In this document: positions 25,454-35,560 of the stretch, piece after piece
Position numbering within the stretch: the stretch's first letter is position 1
Layout of the letters: each line of letters begins with the position of its first letter
Origin: Flammulina velutipes
Taxonomy: Eukaryota; Basidiomycota; Agaricomycetes; Agaricales; Physalacriaceae
Length of the DNA stretch: 64,000 nt
Direction: 5' to 3'
Assembly (NCBI GenBank): GCA_011800155.1
Contig: CM022370.1
Location: 992,001-1,056,000, forward strand
The notes under the pieces: generated by a model
What the model saw: only the letters and a program-made list of their open reading frames with translations
What the model was told of the DNA's origin: nothing
Databases searched by the model: none
Translations under genes and position numbers: made by a program

Positions 25454-26047
25454 ATGCCACCCCATCCTCGTCTAGACAAACTCACGTCCTCGTCCTCCCT
25501 TCACCCGTATAGTATAGTCGAGAAGAGAAAGAAACGCAAGACATGGAATCACCTTCACACGTTAGAATCTCAGGTCTTCAGTTCAGACGAAATGTTTGTC
25601 GGATTTCTACTTACTGTTTGAATTTCTGAAGAACACATTACACAGAGCCCATGAAGCTGCGCCCGAACGACGCAAGATTTACCTTGCTAGTTTAGAGTCA
25701 CACATCGAAACTTTGCATGAACATCTACGCTCGTACGCTTCCAACTTGTGCACTCTGTACGAATGATACAACGACCTCACAGCATTGGCCTTTACCCTGT
25801 CAAAGAGGAAGATCTGGAGAAATACAAGGGGTTAAATTCCAAGACGGCCAAGGTGAGCAATCAGCAGATTCATGTTATTGCTTGCCGCTAAGCTCTCTTG
25901 TAAGAGCATGATCGCGACCCTGGACTATAGGGCTTCCCGCACTAAAGCAAAGAAGGAATACTTCCAAAACGAGGTGAGGCGTTAGTTCTAGAGCGATTTG
26001 ACAAGTAGAGGTTTACGATCGCGCAGGTCAAACGTATGTCTAAATAG
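25454..26047 (+). CDS. Small conserved protein of unknown function, about 128 residues, five exons
   Basis: No single long open frame covers this gene. Splicing 25454-25593, 25646-25732, 25783-25852, 25905-25973 and 26027-26047 gives 387 nt, exactly 129 codons. All introns are 49-54 nt with GT..AG ends. The product starts MPPHPRLDKLTSSSSLHPYS, continues with a basic block (VEKRKKRKTWNH), then EAAPERRKIYLASLESHIET with helical/coiled-coil character, GLYPVKEEDLEKYKGLNSKT and ends VKRMSK. The basic block could bind nucleic acid or target the nucleus; this is inference. The regular heptad-like pattern and unbroken phase argue for a real gene rather than noise. Confidence 0.62.
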
Positions 26048-26366
26048 ACAGAGGCTTGATCTCTACGTATGCTACATACATGCATTGAATCCTCGCAGGA
26101 AACGGACTTGGTGAGCCTCTATAAATAGCTTTACCTACGCCACATCGGGCCGAATAAGCCTGCATGACCAATTTTTATTCATCTTATCTCGTTGATCGCT
26201 GTCACCCTTGACCTTAACATCGACGACCAATCTGACCTACTGCCGCTGTGGCTTTGCCTCACATTCGTATCTGTGCAGCAATATACTCAGTTCAATTCTT
26301 GGCACGGTATGGCAACATCAGTATACATTTCGTTCGCATTAATCAGCAGCTGATGTTCTCCAGAAG
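26048..26366. other. Intergenic, nothing recognised
   Basis: About 320 bp between two plus-strand genes. No family-like frame, repeat or RNA gene is seen. Confidence 0.5.
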
Positions 26367-27493
26367 ATGTCATCCACACAAAAGACTAGAGTTATCTTTG
26401 TAGGAGTTGGGTAAGAGCCATTCAACGTACCTTTGCTATTATCGATCTTGTCGAGAAGAGGCGCTACATGCTCAGGCAAGACCACGCTTGCGAAACACCT
26501 GCAAAGCATCCTACCGGACAGTGTCATAATCCATCAAGATGTGGGTTCCTTCTGTGACTCACAGTCTCTTTGATTAATGGATGCTAGGATTTCGCACCCG
26601 TAAGCATGCATGGAATTGTTCTCGTCCAAGCTCCCTATAACCCGCCCAAAGCCACAGGAACTCGTTCCTTATCACCCCGTATACAACGTGCAAGACTGGG
26701 ACGCGCCAGCTGGTGCCATTGACTGGCGTCGCATGATAGACTTTCTGCGTCATGTCAAATCGACTGGGGTGATCCCCGAAGAGCATTATAGTCATGACCA
26801 TTTAAACGAGCAGAAAGAGGTACGCGTCGCTTCCGAAGTAAAGGAGAAATGGAGAAAAGAGTTTGAGCGAATCAAAGAGCGCAAGCTACAAGTAGGTGAA
26901 CGGGTGGTTTGGGGTCTCGTGGACGGATTTTTGTTATATTGGCATCCTGTAAGTATCGGTCTCGTCAATGACTGCAAGCTTCATACTAATTCTCCGACGT
27001 TAGGAGGTGATAGAACAGCTCGACGTTCGAATTTTTCTGCGTGTTCCGCATGATACATTGAAGGAGCGACGACATCAACGCCACGGTTACCACACAGCAG
27101 GTTAGTAGACACAGGTTCAAGCATATCTCTTAGGCTAACTCGCTTCCTTCCCTGCCGCTACTCATTTATTGCCAACCTTTCTCTTCGCGCTGTCTCGCTC
27201 ACTCCGGACTTCACTCATCCCCTTCTTCTACTGTAACACCGGCTGCCCGTCACGGAGTGCAATCCGATCCAGAGGGTTCTCTATGGCGAGACCCGCCCCA
27301 TTACTGGGAGCAAATCGTGTGGCCAGCATTTGTCGATGCTCACCGAGAAATGTTCATCGGGGAAGACATCGAACGCGGAGAGCTGACAGACAAAGTTCGA
27401 GATGCTTTGGTGATAGAGTCGTTAGAGAGGAGCATGGACGATGTTGTGGATGTGTGCTGTGAGGCATTGCGGGGCTCCGAAATAGCACACTAG
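26367..27493 (+). CDS. NRK1: Nicotinamide riboside kinase
   Basis: NRK phosphorylates nicotinamide riboside to NMN in the cytosolic NAD salvage pathway. The spliced start is MSSTQKTRVIFVGVGGATCSG with P-loop GATCSGKTT, then HLQSILPDSVIIHQD. A 12-nt micro-exon (26588-26599) supplies DFAP, completing the HQDDF motif that holds the catalytic Asp. Then VPYHPVYNVQDWDAPAGAID, VVWGLVDGFLLYWHP, EQLDVRIFLRVPHDTLKERR, and finally SLWRDPPHYWEQIVWPAFV. Exons 26367-26410, 26459-26540, 26588-26599, 26658-26948, 27004-27100 and 27273-27493 total 747 nt (248 residues). The last intron (172 nt) is long for this window. Confidence 0.9.
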
Positions 27494-27732
27494 ACCATAG
27501 AATACAGCATATTTATATGCTCACTATTTATTCCCGTCAAGTGTTCGTTAACCGACCGGACCGGACCAATTTGGAATCTTGGCGGCGAAATAACACATGT
27601 CTACCGGCCCAGGAGACGCGGGGCTTGTGATTGGTCGCACCCCGGCGAATACATATAGACCCCACATCTCTCTTCTCCACTCAACCCCGACCTCCATCTC
27701 CTCCATCCCATCTCTTCAAATTATCATTAATC

Positions 27733-29837
27733 ATGTCTGTCATCGTCGTCGGCGGCGGTCTCGCTGGTCTTTCTGCTGCACACACACTGCTTGAGCGCGG
27801 TGCCAGCGTTACTCTCCTCGACAAGCAGGGGTCAGTGTCTAACCTTACTCACAGCGAGCAAGCAACTCAAATTGTCTCTTTCTAGCTTTATGGGTGGTAA
27901 CTCGACCAAGGCAACATCAGGTATCAACGGTGCGGGTACACAGGCCCAACAAGAAATCGGTATTCCCGACAATGCAAAGATTTTCTTTGAGGACACCAAG
28001 AAATCCGTATGAACGTTCTCTTCTCTTCCTTAACATGGTTCTGAATACATCTCTTAGGCTCGTGAACTCGCGCGCGACGATTTGATTCGTGTGCTCACTG
28101 GTCGCTCCGGTGACGCAGTCAACTGGCTTCAGGACAAGTTCAACCTTGATCTCTCCAAGGTCGCTCGCCTGGGTGGCCACAGCCAACCCCGTACACATCG
28201 AGGAGATGCTCAGTTCCCTGGAATGGCACGTATCCAATTACTTTTGCGGTGTCGCATACGCTTACCCCGCGTCTAGGTCATGACCTATGCCCAGTTGGAA
28301 CGCCTCGAGGATCTTGCCGTGTCGGATCCCGAACATGTCAAGATCTTAAAGAAATCTCGCGTCACCAAGCTCATCAAGGAGGGCGAAGCGGTAGTCGGCG
28401 TTGAGTACACACAAGGCGGCAAGACTCACTCCGCCTACGGCCCGGTCATTCTTGCAACTGGTGGATACGCTGCCGATTTCTCCGAAGACTCACTGCTCAA
28501 GAAGTACCGCCCCGAGTACTACAACCTTCCCACCACCAATGGTGATCATTGCACTGGTGACGGTCTCAAGATGGCGATTTCCATTGGTGCTTCCGGAATC
28601 GACATGGAAAAAGTTCAGGTACATCCAACTGGCCTAGTTGATCCTAACGAGCCCGAAGCACAAGTCAAATTCCTGGCTGCTGAGGCTCTACGTGGTGTTG
28701 GTGGGTTGTTGTTGGACAACGAGGGACAGCGCTTCGTTGACGAACTCCAACACCGTGACTTTGTTACTGGCAAGATTTGGGAGAACGGAAAGGTGAGCTT
28801 TGTCAAAGCTCTAAAGTGTACGACTCATTTTTTCGTTTAGTATCCTATTCGTCTGGTCCTTAACGGCCGTGCATCCAAGGAGATCGAATGGCATTGCAAG
28901 CACTACGTCGGCCGTGGCTTGATGAAGAAGTTTGATTCTGGTGATGCCCTTGCGAAGGAGTTCGGTCTGTCGCCTGCCGTGCTCAAGAAGACTTTTGAGG
29001 ACTACAACGTCAGCGTTCGCACCCAGAAGGATCCGTTCGGGAAGAAGGTTCGTCTTCGTCGATTGCTTCGAGACTTTGCTCACCTTAGTCGTAGTTCTTC
29101 TCCGGTGAATGGACGTACGACGACTCTTTCCACGTCGCTGTCATGACTCCTGTGCTGCATTACACTATGGGTGGTCTTGAGATCGACGATGAATCTCGTG
29201 TCCTTTCATCTAGTGGCAAGCCTATACCTGGTCTCTTCGCTGCTGGTGAAGTTGCGGGCGGTGTCCATGGAGCCAACCGATTGGGTGGTAGCTCTCTCTT
29301 GGGTTGCGTCGTCTTTGGCCGTGTATCGGGTGATTCTGCAGCGAAGTACCTTTTAAGGCAAGCAAGCGAGACGATCGCCAAAGCCGGAGGCCGTCTTGGC
29401 CAACTCGCAGGTCAACTCGGTGGTTCTTCAGCAACGCCAACCGACGCTACTGCACCAGACTCGAAATCGTCTGATATCAAAGCGGCGTCAAGCTCAAGCG
29501 GAGGTACTTTCTCTGCGGAGGAAGTTGCAAAGCACAAGACGAAGGATGACTGCTGGGTGATTGTTGATGGCCAAGTTTTGGACGTCACTACTGTGAGTTC
29601 TCTATATCATTCAGATTGATGGCCTTTACTGACGCCAGCGTAGTTCCTTCCTGACCATCCCGGAGGTGAAAAAGCTATCCTACTGTACGCAGGGCGGGAC
29701 GCTACCGAAGAATTCAACATGCTACATGACCCCAAGGTAAATCTTGCTGTTTATCTGAGTCAAGTGCTATTCTGACTGATCCTCAGGTCATTCCTCGATA
29801 CGCAGCTGATTCTGTGATTGGTACTTTAAGCAAGTAA
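27733..29837 (+). CDS. FAD-dependent fumarate reductase (Osm1/Frd1-like) with C-terminal cytochrome b5 domain
   Basis: Soluble fumarate reductases pass electrons from reduced flavin to fumarate and help reoxidise FADH2/NADH. The N-terminus is a dinucleotide-binding fold ([17 protein letters not shown]), followed by [18 protein letters not shown] and [11 protein letters not shown], the family active-site region. [10 protein letters not shown] and [14 protein letters not shown] follow, then [10 protein letters not shown] and the FAD C-terminal motif [18 protein letters not shown]. After a Ser/Thr-rich linker comes a cytochrome b5 domain: [20 protein letters not shown], heme ligands in [13 protein letters not shown] and EFNMLHDP. 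Ends VIGTLSK. No obvious targeting peptide. Flavin plus heme on one chain suggests b5-mediated electron input (inference). Confidence 0.9.
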
Positions 29838-30167
29838 TGTGAGAGTGCGAGATTTGTATAGCTCTTTGTATCATGGCCTCTATCTATTTCCAGGTTCAAT
29901 GAAATCTGTTGTTCAGAATCAGCTGTGGGGGAAAATTCAATTGTTCGCGTATGTATCAACTTGAAGTGAACCAGCGAAAGACTCAGTGTTGTCGACGATG
30001 GCAACGAAGAGGCAGCACGGAGTACTCCGAGTAAGCTCGAGGAGAATGTGACGCACTTGTCAACGACGTCATGACTACATCATCCGCGATGACTTTAGGG
30101 TGTTCACACGTTTTCGCCATATAAGTACCGCTTCACGAGGCCCGATATCTCTTCCTATTCGCCCAAC
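29838..30167. other. Intergenic, nothing recognised
   Basis: A 330-bp gap between two plus-strand genes, holding the upstream region of the LEA-like gene. Confidence 0.5.
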
Positions 30168-30919
30168 ATGTTCAGACAAGCCCCCAAATCCATTCGCCTT
30201 TCTACCAAGTCCGCGTCCTTGGCCAAAGTGCGTATCATTTGCCATTTTGCTCATCATCTGTTAACTGTGGCGCTAGTCGACCCGGTCATACACTGCGGGA
30301 AAAGTCGAGACGCCTGGAACGACCCCGCCCTCGAGTAACCGTGGCGTTCTCGTCGTGGTCACCGGCGCTGCTGCTGCTGCTGGAGCGTACTGGTACTACA
30401 GCCATCCCGACGAGGCTGCTGCTCTCAAAGCGAAGGCGGCCAAGGATGAAGCTGAAATCAGACGTAAAGCGCACGAGCTGGGCGATGCTGGAAAGTCTCG
30501 CGCAGAGGACGCGAAGAAGCAAGCGCAGGTATGTCTACATTCGGATATCGATGTGGAGTGTCTCATTGATCGAACAATAGATAACCTATGATTCTACCAT
30601 TCAGGCTGCAGAGGCGAAAGCTCGTAGCGCCGCTTCTGACGCTCAAGGCAAATTCGACTCGTACAAGACGTCAGCAGATGCCAAGGCGCGACAGGTAGCT
30701 TCAGATGCTCAAGCGAAGTACGACTCGGTCAAGGGCTCTGCCCAGGGATCCTTGGACGACGCACGTCGCTCGTCGGAAAACTTTTACAATGATGCTCGCA
30801 CCGCCGTGAGTGGTTCAAAGGAGGAGGCAAAGGCGGGATGGTTCAGTTGGCTAGGCTGGGGAAAGAGCAAGAAAGAAGAAGCAAAGGGAGAGGCCAAGAA
30901 CGTGAAGGACAAGTTATAG
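30168..30919 (+). CDS. Membrane-anchored LEA-like protein with amphipathic helical repeats, probably mitochondrial
   Basis: Spliced N-terminus MFRQAPKSIRLSTKSASLAK, then STRSYTAGK, is basic and Ser-rich like a mitochondrial presequence. One TM segment follows (GVLVVVTGAAAAAGAYWYYS). The rest is Ala/Lys/Asp-rich and helical with a repeat of 22-residue spacing: AEAKARSAASDAQGKFDSYK (30608-30667) and ADAKARQVASDAQAKYDSVK (30674-30733). The tail has WFSWLGWGKSKKEEAKGEAK. Such helices are typical of LEA or apolipoprotein-like proteins that coat membranes or protect against desiccation. No named family can be given with confidence. Introns at about 30228-30278 and 30530-30604. Confidence 0.72.
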
Positions 30920-31880
30920 TCGAAATCCGCTCTGTTCGATACAAGAAATGCATGTAATATTATTCGCCGATGGGCTTCCTATATCCAGGTGGAATGTAGT
31001 CTGGTCTGGTTCAGACTTTCCAGGAAAGATATGTGGAGGAACTAAGACTCATCTGGTTATGTGAAGCTGCTTGAAGACCTTGTTTCGCGGCGTCGGACGG
31101 CACCCTTCCCAACGAGAGGTGGCGCCCATGCCCCGTAATTAATTCTCTCTGTAACAGGCTCTCGTTTCGACAATCTATAGGTAAGTCGCGACTTTGGTTG
31201 GGTGCGGACGCTCAAGCGCTCATGCGTGATTTTATAACCATCGGCGGTGACATTGCGGAAGGACTACTTACCAGTTTAAATTCGTGCTTCGCTGAGGAAA
31301 AATTAGATCAATAGCCGCAGTCATAGTATCGTTCCGGCGGCCTGCAAGGCTGCAATCCCATTTGAATTGTGTGTCGCTAGGCTCAGGTAAGGCTGGGAAG
31401 TGTTGCCACCCTCAAAACATTCATGTTGATAGTAGCGCCGGCGGAAATTGAAGAGGACTGGAAGGCGACCATAGAAGATAGAGCTTTCCCAAGGGTTACG
31501 AAGAGCAGAAGGTTCATTTACGAACTTGGAGGATGGCGCTAGATGTGCGCCGACGCGTAAGTTAAGAAACGCGATCCCCTGAGGTTCCGAGTCCGCGTTT
31601 GAAATTGCCATTTGTTCCGTTCCTTCTACGGTCGCCGCCACTACAAAGTTTCATGAGAGGCGTTAGACCTGGGTTAGACGTCGGGGTTTTCAGATGATGC
31701 CTGGATATCAGCCATTTGTGGGAAGCTTCGACAGACGGCTGGGAAAATCACGGCATAAGTTCAGAGCATGGTCATCGGCTGGCCCTGCCAACACCCCCAA
31801 CCTGTCCCCACCTTCACCTTTCTCTCTAACGCTCTGTCAAAATCTCTTTCGCTCAGCTGGATCCTCTGAGACCTGCTGCT
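30920..31880. other. Long intergenic region upstream of the G-alpha-like gene
   Basis: The largest gap in the window (961 bp). It contains a 106-codon minus-strand open frame (31321-31641) without recognisable motifs, which I do not call a gene. No repeat or structural RNA is apparent. Confidence 0.5.
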
Positions 31881-34149
31881 ATGCCTATAAAGTCGCCAGT
31901 CAAGTCGGAGATACTTGCGTATCCTGCTGAGAGCGACCCACTAACGCTTACCCCACCGGCCGATGAAACGGCTGCTCAACGCGAGGCCCGAGTGCAGGCG
32001 GATAGGAATGCTAAAAAAATTTCCGACGCCATCGACGAAGACATAGATAGACAACACATCGCAGAGAGGAGGGCACCAAAAGCAGTGAAGGTTCTTTTAT
32101 TGGGTGCGTACTATGTACTTCAGAGCTCGCTGTTGATCAACTTTCGAACCTCCGATCAGGTCAGAGCGAGTCTGGTACGTCAATCTTCTTTCGCTTAGCT
32201 CTGCACACGGCTCACTCGCCTCAGGAAAATCGACGACGTTGAAAAGTAAGTATACTTTCACAGCGCGCGCACTGTATCCGACTTACAGCTCCTTCCAGAT
32301 TTCCAGTTGATCAACTCACCAAAGGCACGCGGGCCCCACGTCTTACCCTTGTTGTTAATGTTAAGCTAACACCCATCTAGGCCTTTCGGGAAGAACGGGC
32401 TTCCTGGCGCGCGGTCGTACAATTTAACATTGCAAGATCGATATGCCTCATACTGGAGGCCATCTCTCAAGCGCAAGCGCGTCAAAACGCCCCCGAACAC
32501 GCCTTTTCATCATCATCGGATGACGAAGAGGCAGTTCCAGGAAGAGTTAAGGGAGGGAAGAAAAGGAAATGGCCCTACATGTCACCCGAGCACATCAAGC
32601 TTCGAATGCGTCTATCCCCACTCATACAGGTCCAGGAGGCCCTCTTACGCAAATTGACGCCGTATGGTATCGAGTATGAGCGCGCTAACATGGCGGATGC
32701 TAATCTGTCGCCGACTCGCGAAGCCTGGGTCAACTCCAGCTTTCAGTGGAAAGGGAAATTCGGTCGAATGCTCGGGCCCAATCGAGACAGCTTTGACAGC
32801 GCTCGGGACATCGACTTCGACGACCCAAAGGATCCTGGCATGATTCTATACAACTGCCGGGACGACATGATAAAACTCTGGAATGACCCAGTCATTCAAG
32901 AACTGCTGGATGTGACGAAGCAGCGTTTCTACGATCGATCTGGATTGTGAGTGCAGGCGTCTGTTATTGCCCTGTAATGAATATTCCGGCAGCTTCCTGG
33001 ACTCTATTGAGCGAGTCACGGCGTTGAAATATGTACCCACAGACGGTAAAAATCCCTGATTGTGGACCGCGTCTCACGTCCTGACAACCTGGTTCAATCC
33101 AGATGATATTCTACGAGCTCGGCTAAAGACATTGGGTATGTCCCGGACTATCTCAGCGACGACGTACTTCTAAAGTGTGACAGGAATATCCGAGCATCGT
33201 TTCAAACTCAAGGCAGGTAAGATCAATACAAGCGGCTTGACTACCTTCAAATCCTTACTGCATTCTAGGCAATATGATCAGTCACGACTGGCGTGTTTTC
33301 GACGTTGGGGGCGCAAGATCCTTGGTACGTTCTTTGAGATCTAGCCGAGCTCTGTACTTACGTTTCCTTGGTTAGCGAGGTATGGAATATGCGTTCTCGG
33401 GATCCTGACGAATCTCACAACGCGCTATAGCGGCATGGGTACCATACTTTGATCACATGGATGCTATCATATTTCTGGCTCCTCTCAGCGCCTTCGATCA
33501 AACGTTAGAGGAGGCCCCACTCGTAAACCGCCTGGTAAGTGTGCCTACGTTCTTGTATAACGATGCTGTACTCACCGAGAATTCAGGAAGACAGTATGAC
33601 CCTCTACAAATCTATTGTTTCCAATAGCTTGTTGAAGAACACTGATATTATCTTGTTCCTCAACAAGTGTGATCTACTCAGGAAAAAACTAGAATCTGGG
33701 ATAAGATTCAGTAAATGGGTTCTCTCGTATGGCGATAGGCCAAACTCGTTCGAAGGTACCTCGACATGTGAGCAGTGACACTTTTTGATTCCACCTGCTA
33801 CGTACTTAAATATCGCGCCCATCCCCAGATCTGCGAAAGAAATTCCGTACGCAATTAATCGTAAGAAGCATTCCCTCAAGTGTCTGATTGATTTACAGTG
33901 GGTATTTTCAAGTCGCATGCTCAGGTTTCGCGTCCGTTCTATTGTCACTTTACTTCTGTCATCGTGAGTTCAGCTGTAGCTCTCATGTTGAGAGTGTTTA
34001 CTGATGGTCCACTGTAGGACATGAAATCGACGACAATAATTCTCGAAAATGGTGAGAACGGATCATTAACTGTAGTGTTTTTCTGACCATGATTCTTAGT
34101 GAAAGATACGGTTGTACGACGGAACCTGGAGGATAGCAAAATGTTTTGA
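31881..34149 (+). CDS. Atypical heterotrimeric G-protein alpha subunit, 493 residues, 16 exons
   Basis: G-alpha folds bind GTP and relay receptor signals. My exon model sums to 1482 nt in frame. Features: P-loop GQSESGKSTT split over exons of 15 nt (32160-32174) and 21 nt (32225-32245); switch I DILRARLKTLGISEH with the Arg and Thr kept; switch II DVGGARSLRAAW, where the catalytic Gln is Ala; NKxD motif FLNKCDLL; FTSVID replacing the usual TCAT loop; C-terminus VKDTVVRRNLEDSKMF. A Ser/Asp-rich and Lys-rich insert (SSSSDDEEAVPG, KGGKKRKW) lies at the start of the helical domain. There is no N-myristoylation glycine. Switch II needs a 4-nt exon (33376-33379). GTP hydrolysis is probably slow; receptor coupling is unknown. 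Confidence 0.88.
32160..32174 (+). other. 15-nt micro-exon inside the G-alpha P-loop
   Basis: The exon completes Gly and encodes QSES of GQSESGKS. Introns 32104-32159 and 32175-32224 are canonical GT..AG. A 21-nt exon (32225-32245) follows and carries GKSTTLK. Confidence 0.75.
33376..33379 (+). other. 4-nt micro-exon in switch II of the G-alpha-like gene
   Basis: The exon is CGAG. It is flanked by two 51-nt introns, 33325-33375 (GTACGT..GTTAG) and 33380-33430 (GTATGG..CTATAG), both with branch-like CTTAC or CTGAC. Joined, it supplies Arg and the first base of Ala in SLRAAW. Skipping it shifts the frame by one. Confidence 0.7.
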
Positions 34150-34442
34150 CGACGGCGATCTCTATTCGCGATGCATGTAGATCTATGAACTCTCACGATT
34201 TGCGTACCAATATATCACACATCTATACCCATAATTTATGCACTGTATTTGTATGCACACTAGTCTCCAATGGGCTCTCACCGGATCGTTATCTCTTTGA
34301 TGCAGGACGATTTTATGAATAATACACGCCGCCGAGGTCACCTCGGATATCGAGAGTTTTAAGGTTACCATACCACGCCACACGGTTGACGTGGGAACGC
34401 TGACTTAGCATCTCAATATGGTGAGTGGCAGTGCAAGATTTG

Positions 34443-35417
34443 ATGTCTGTCTTCACCAACTTCGCTGCTCTCGATGACCTCGTCCAAGTCATTTACCAAG
34501 ATATCAATCGCTTTGTTATCATTTCCAACGTTTCCGATACCGAATGGACAGTACACCTAGGGAAATCCGATGAAGGACGTTGGTGGGTAGGTCGATGGAC
34601 TGAAGCCGAAGTGACAAAGATTGTTGTTCGTGTTTTCGTGGCGTGAGACGCGTCGGCTGTAAGTTTGACCTTTGAATTACAGGGCACCAATGTCTCCGAT
34701 ATTCTCCTGGAGAGCTTCTCCGAAAAACTTGCGGATTCTATCATTAAAGGTGAACTTCGCGTCAACGACCCAGACACGGAGGACATAACGGTAGGCCGAG
34801 TTTTCTGTGTGTATGTGTATAGTCTGATCTAATTCGACTCTTAGCTTCTTATTGGAACTTCCTCGAAGAAACCCATGAGCATGGCTCTTGAGACACTGAG
34901 CTTACACGATGCAGCGACCTACACAACGCGCGTTCTCATAGATGTCAGTTGTTCGATTTGGTGCCTCGTTAAACTCTCTGAGCTTCTCACAGATTGCCCT
35001 ACATGCTCAAAAGCGGAAATGTCAGCTCTACCCTTCAGCAGAGCCAATTGTCGACATACCCGTCGTGAAAACAACCTACAAGCCAAGTGCTACTAGCACG
35101 TATACTTCTAAGAGCGCCGGTGAGGCTTCCATTGTGCCCTGTTGCTGTGCATCTTCAACTGACGAGAACGGATAGGTGCTTCTTCAGCCACAGATGAACC
35201 TCCAAGGAAACGGAAAGATGCTCCTCCGGAGAAGACAGCGTCAAGTAACAGTACGTGCCGGAACGCCATTGATGTATACACCGCTTATCTATGTCCTGTA
35301 TTAGAACCAGCTTCGAACTCCAAAGCGCCACAAAAATTGAAGGGCGCGTCACTCGCGAACCCCAACAAGAAGGCACGCAAGTATCAGGCGCTGGAGTTTG
35401 GCAGCGACGATGAATAA
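34443..35417 (+). CDS. XRCC4/XLF/PAXX-superfamily protein, most like PAXX (non-homologous end joining)
   Basis: The product is about 230 residues. The N-terminal head-like domain reads INRFVIISNVSDTEWTVHL, then WWVGRWTEAEV, resembling XRCC4-family heads. Next come GTNVSDILLESFSEKLADSI and PMSMALETLSLHDAATYTTR, a beta strand before a coiled coil (IALHAQKRKCQLY). The tail is disordered, basic (PPRKRK) and ends KKARKYQALEFGSDDE, a basic cluster followed by an aromatic, like Ku-binding X-KBM motifs of XLF and PAXX. Size, order and tail match PAXX, but no sequence search was possible. Introns at about 34647-34681, 34790-34843, 34944-34991, 35122-35174 and 35249-35305. The ATG at 34443 is the first in frame; the longer frame begins with GTG. 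Confidence 0.5.
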
Positions 35418-35560
35418 TGTACCACACTAGTGTCATCTCTCATGCATCTTTATAAAACTAGGAGGCGTCTATTTCTGAGGCGCTTAAGCAGCACACATGA
35501 TCACCACGTTTCCAACTACGCAACAAAGCCAAGCAAGCGACGACGGGTTTACCGCTCACC

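Noticed and set aside
31321..31641. 106-codon minus-strand frame in the large intergenic gap
   Set aside because: No start context, splice partner or recognisable motif; left as intergenic, though transcription data could change this.
31881..34149. Reading the G-alpha-like locus as a frameshifted pseudogene
   Set aside because: All apparent frame breaks are resolved by short introns with canonical (or one GC) donors, and the full model is exactly 494 codons.
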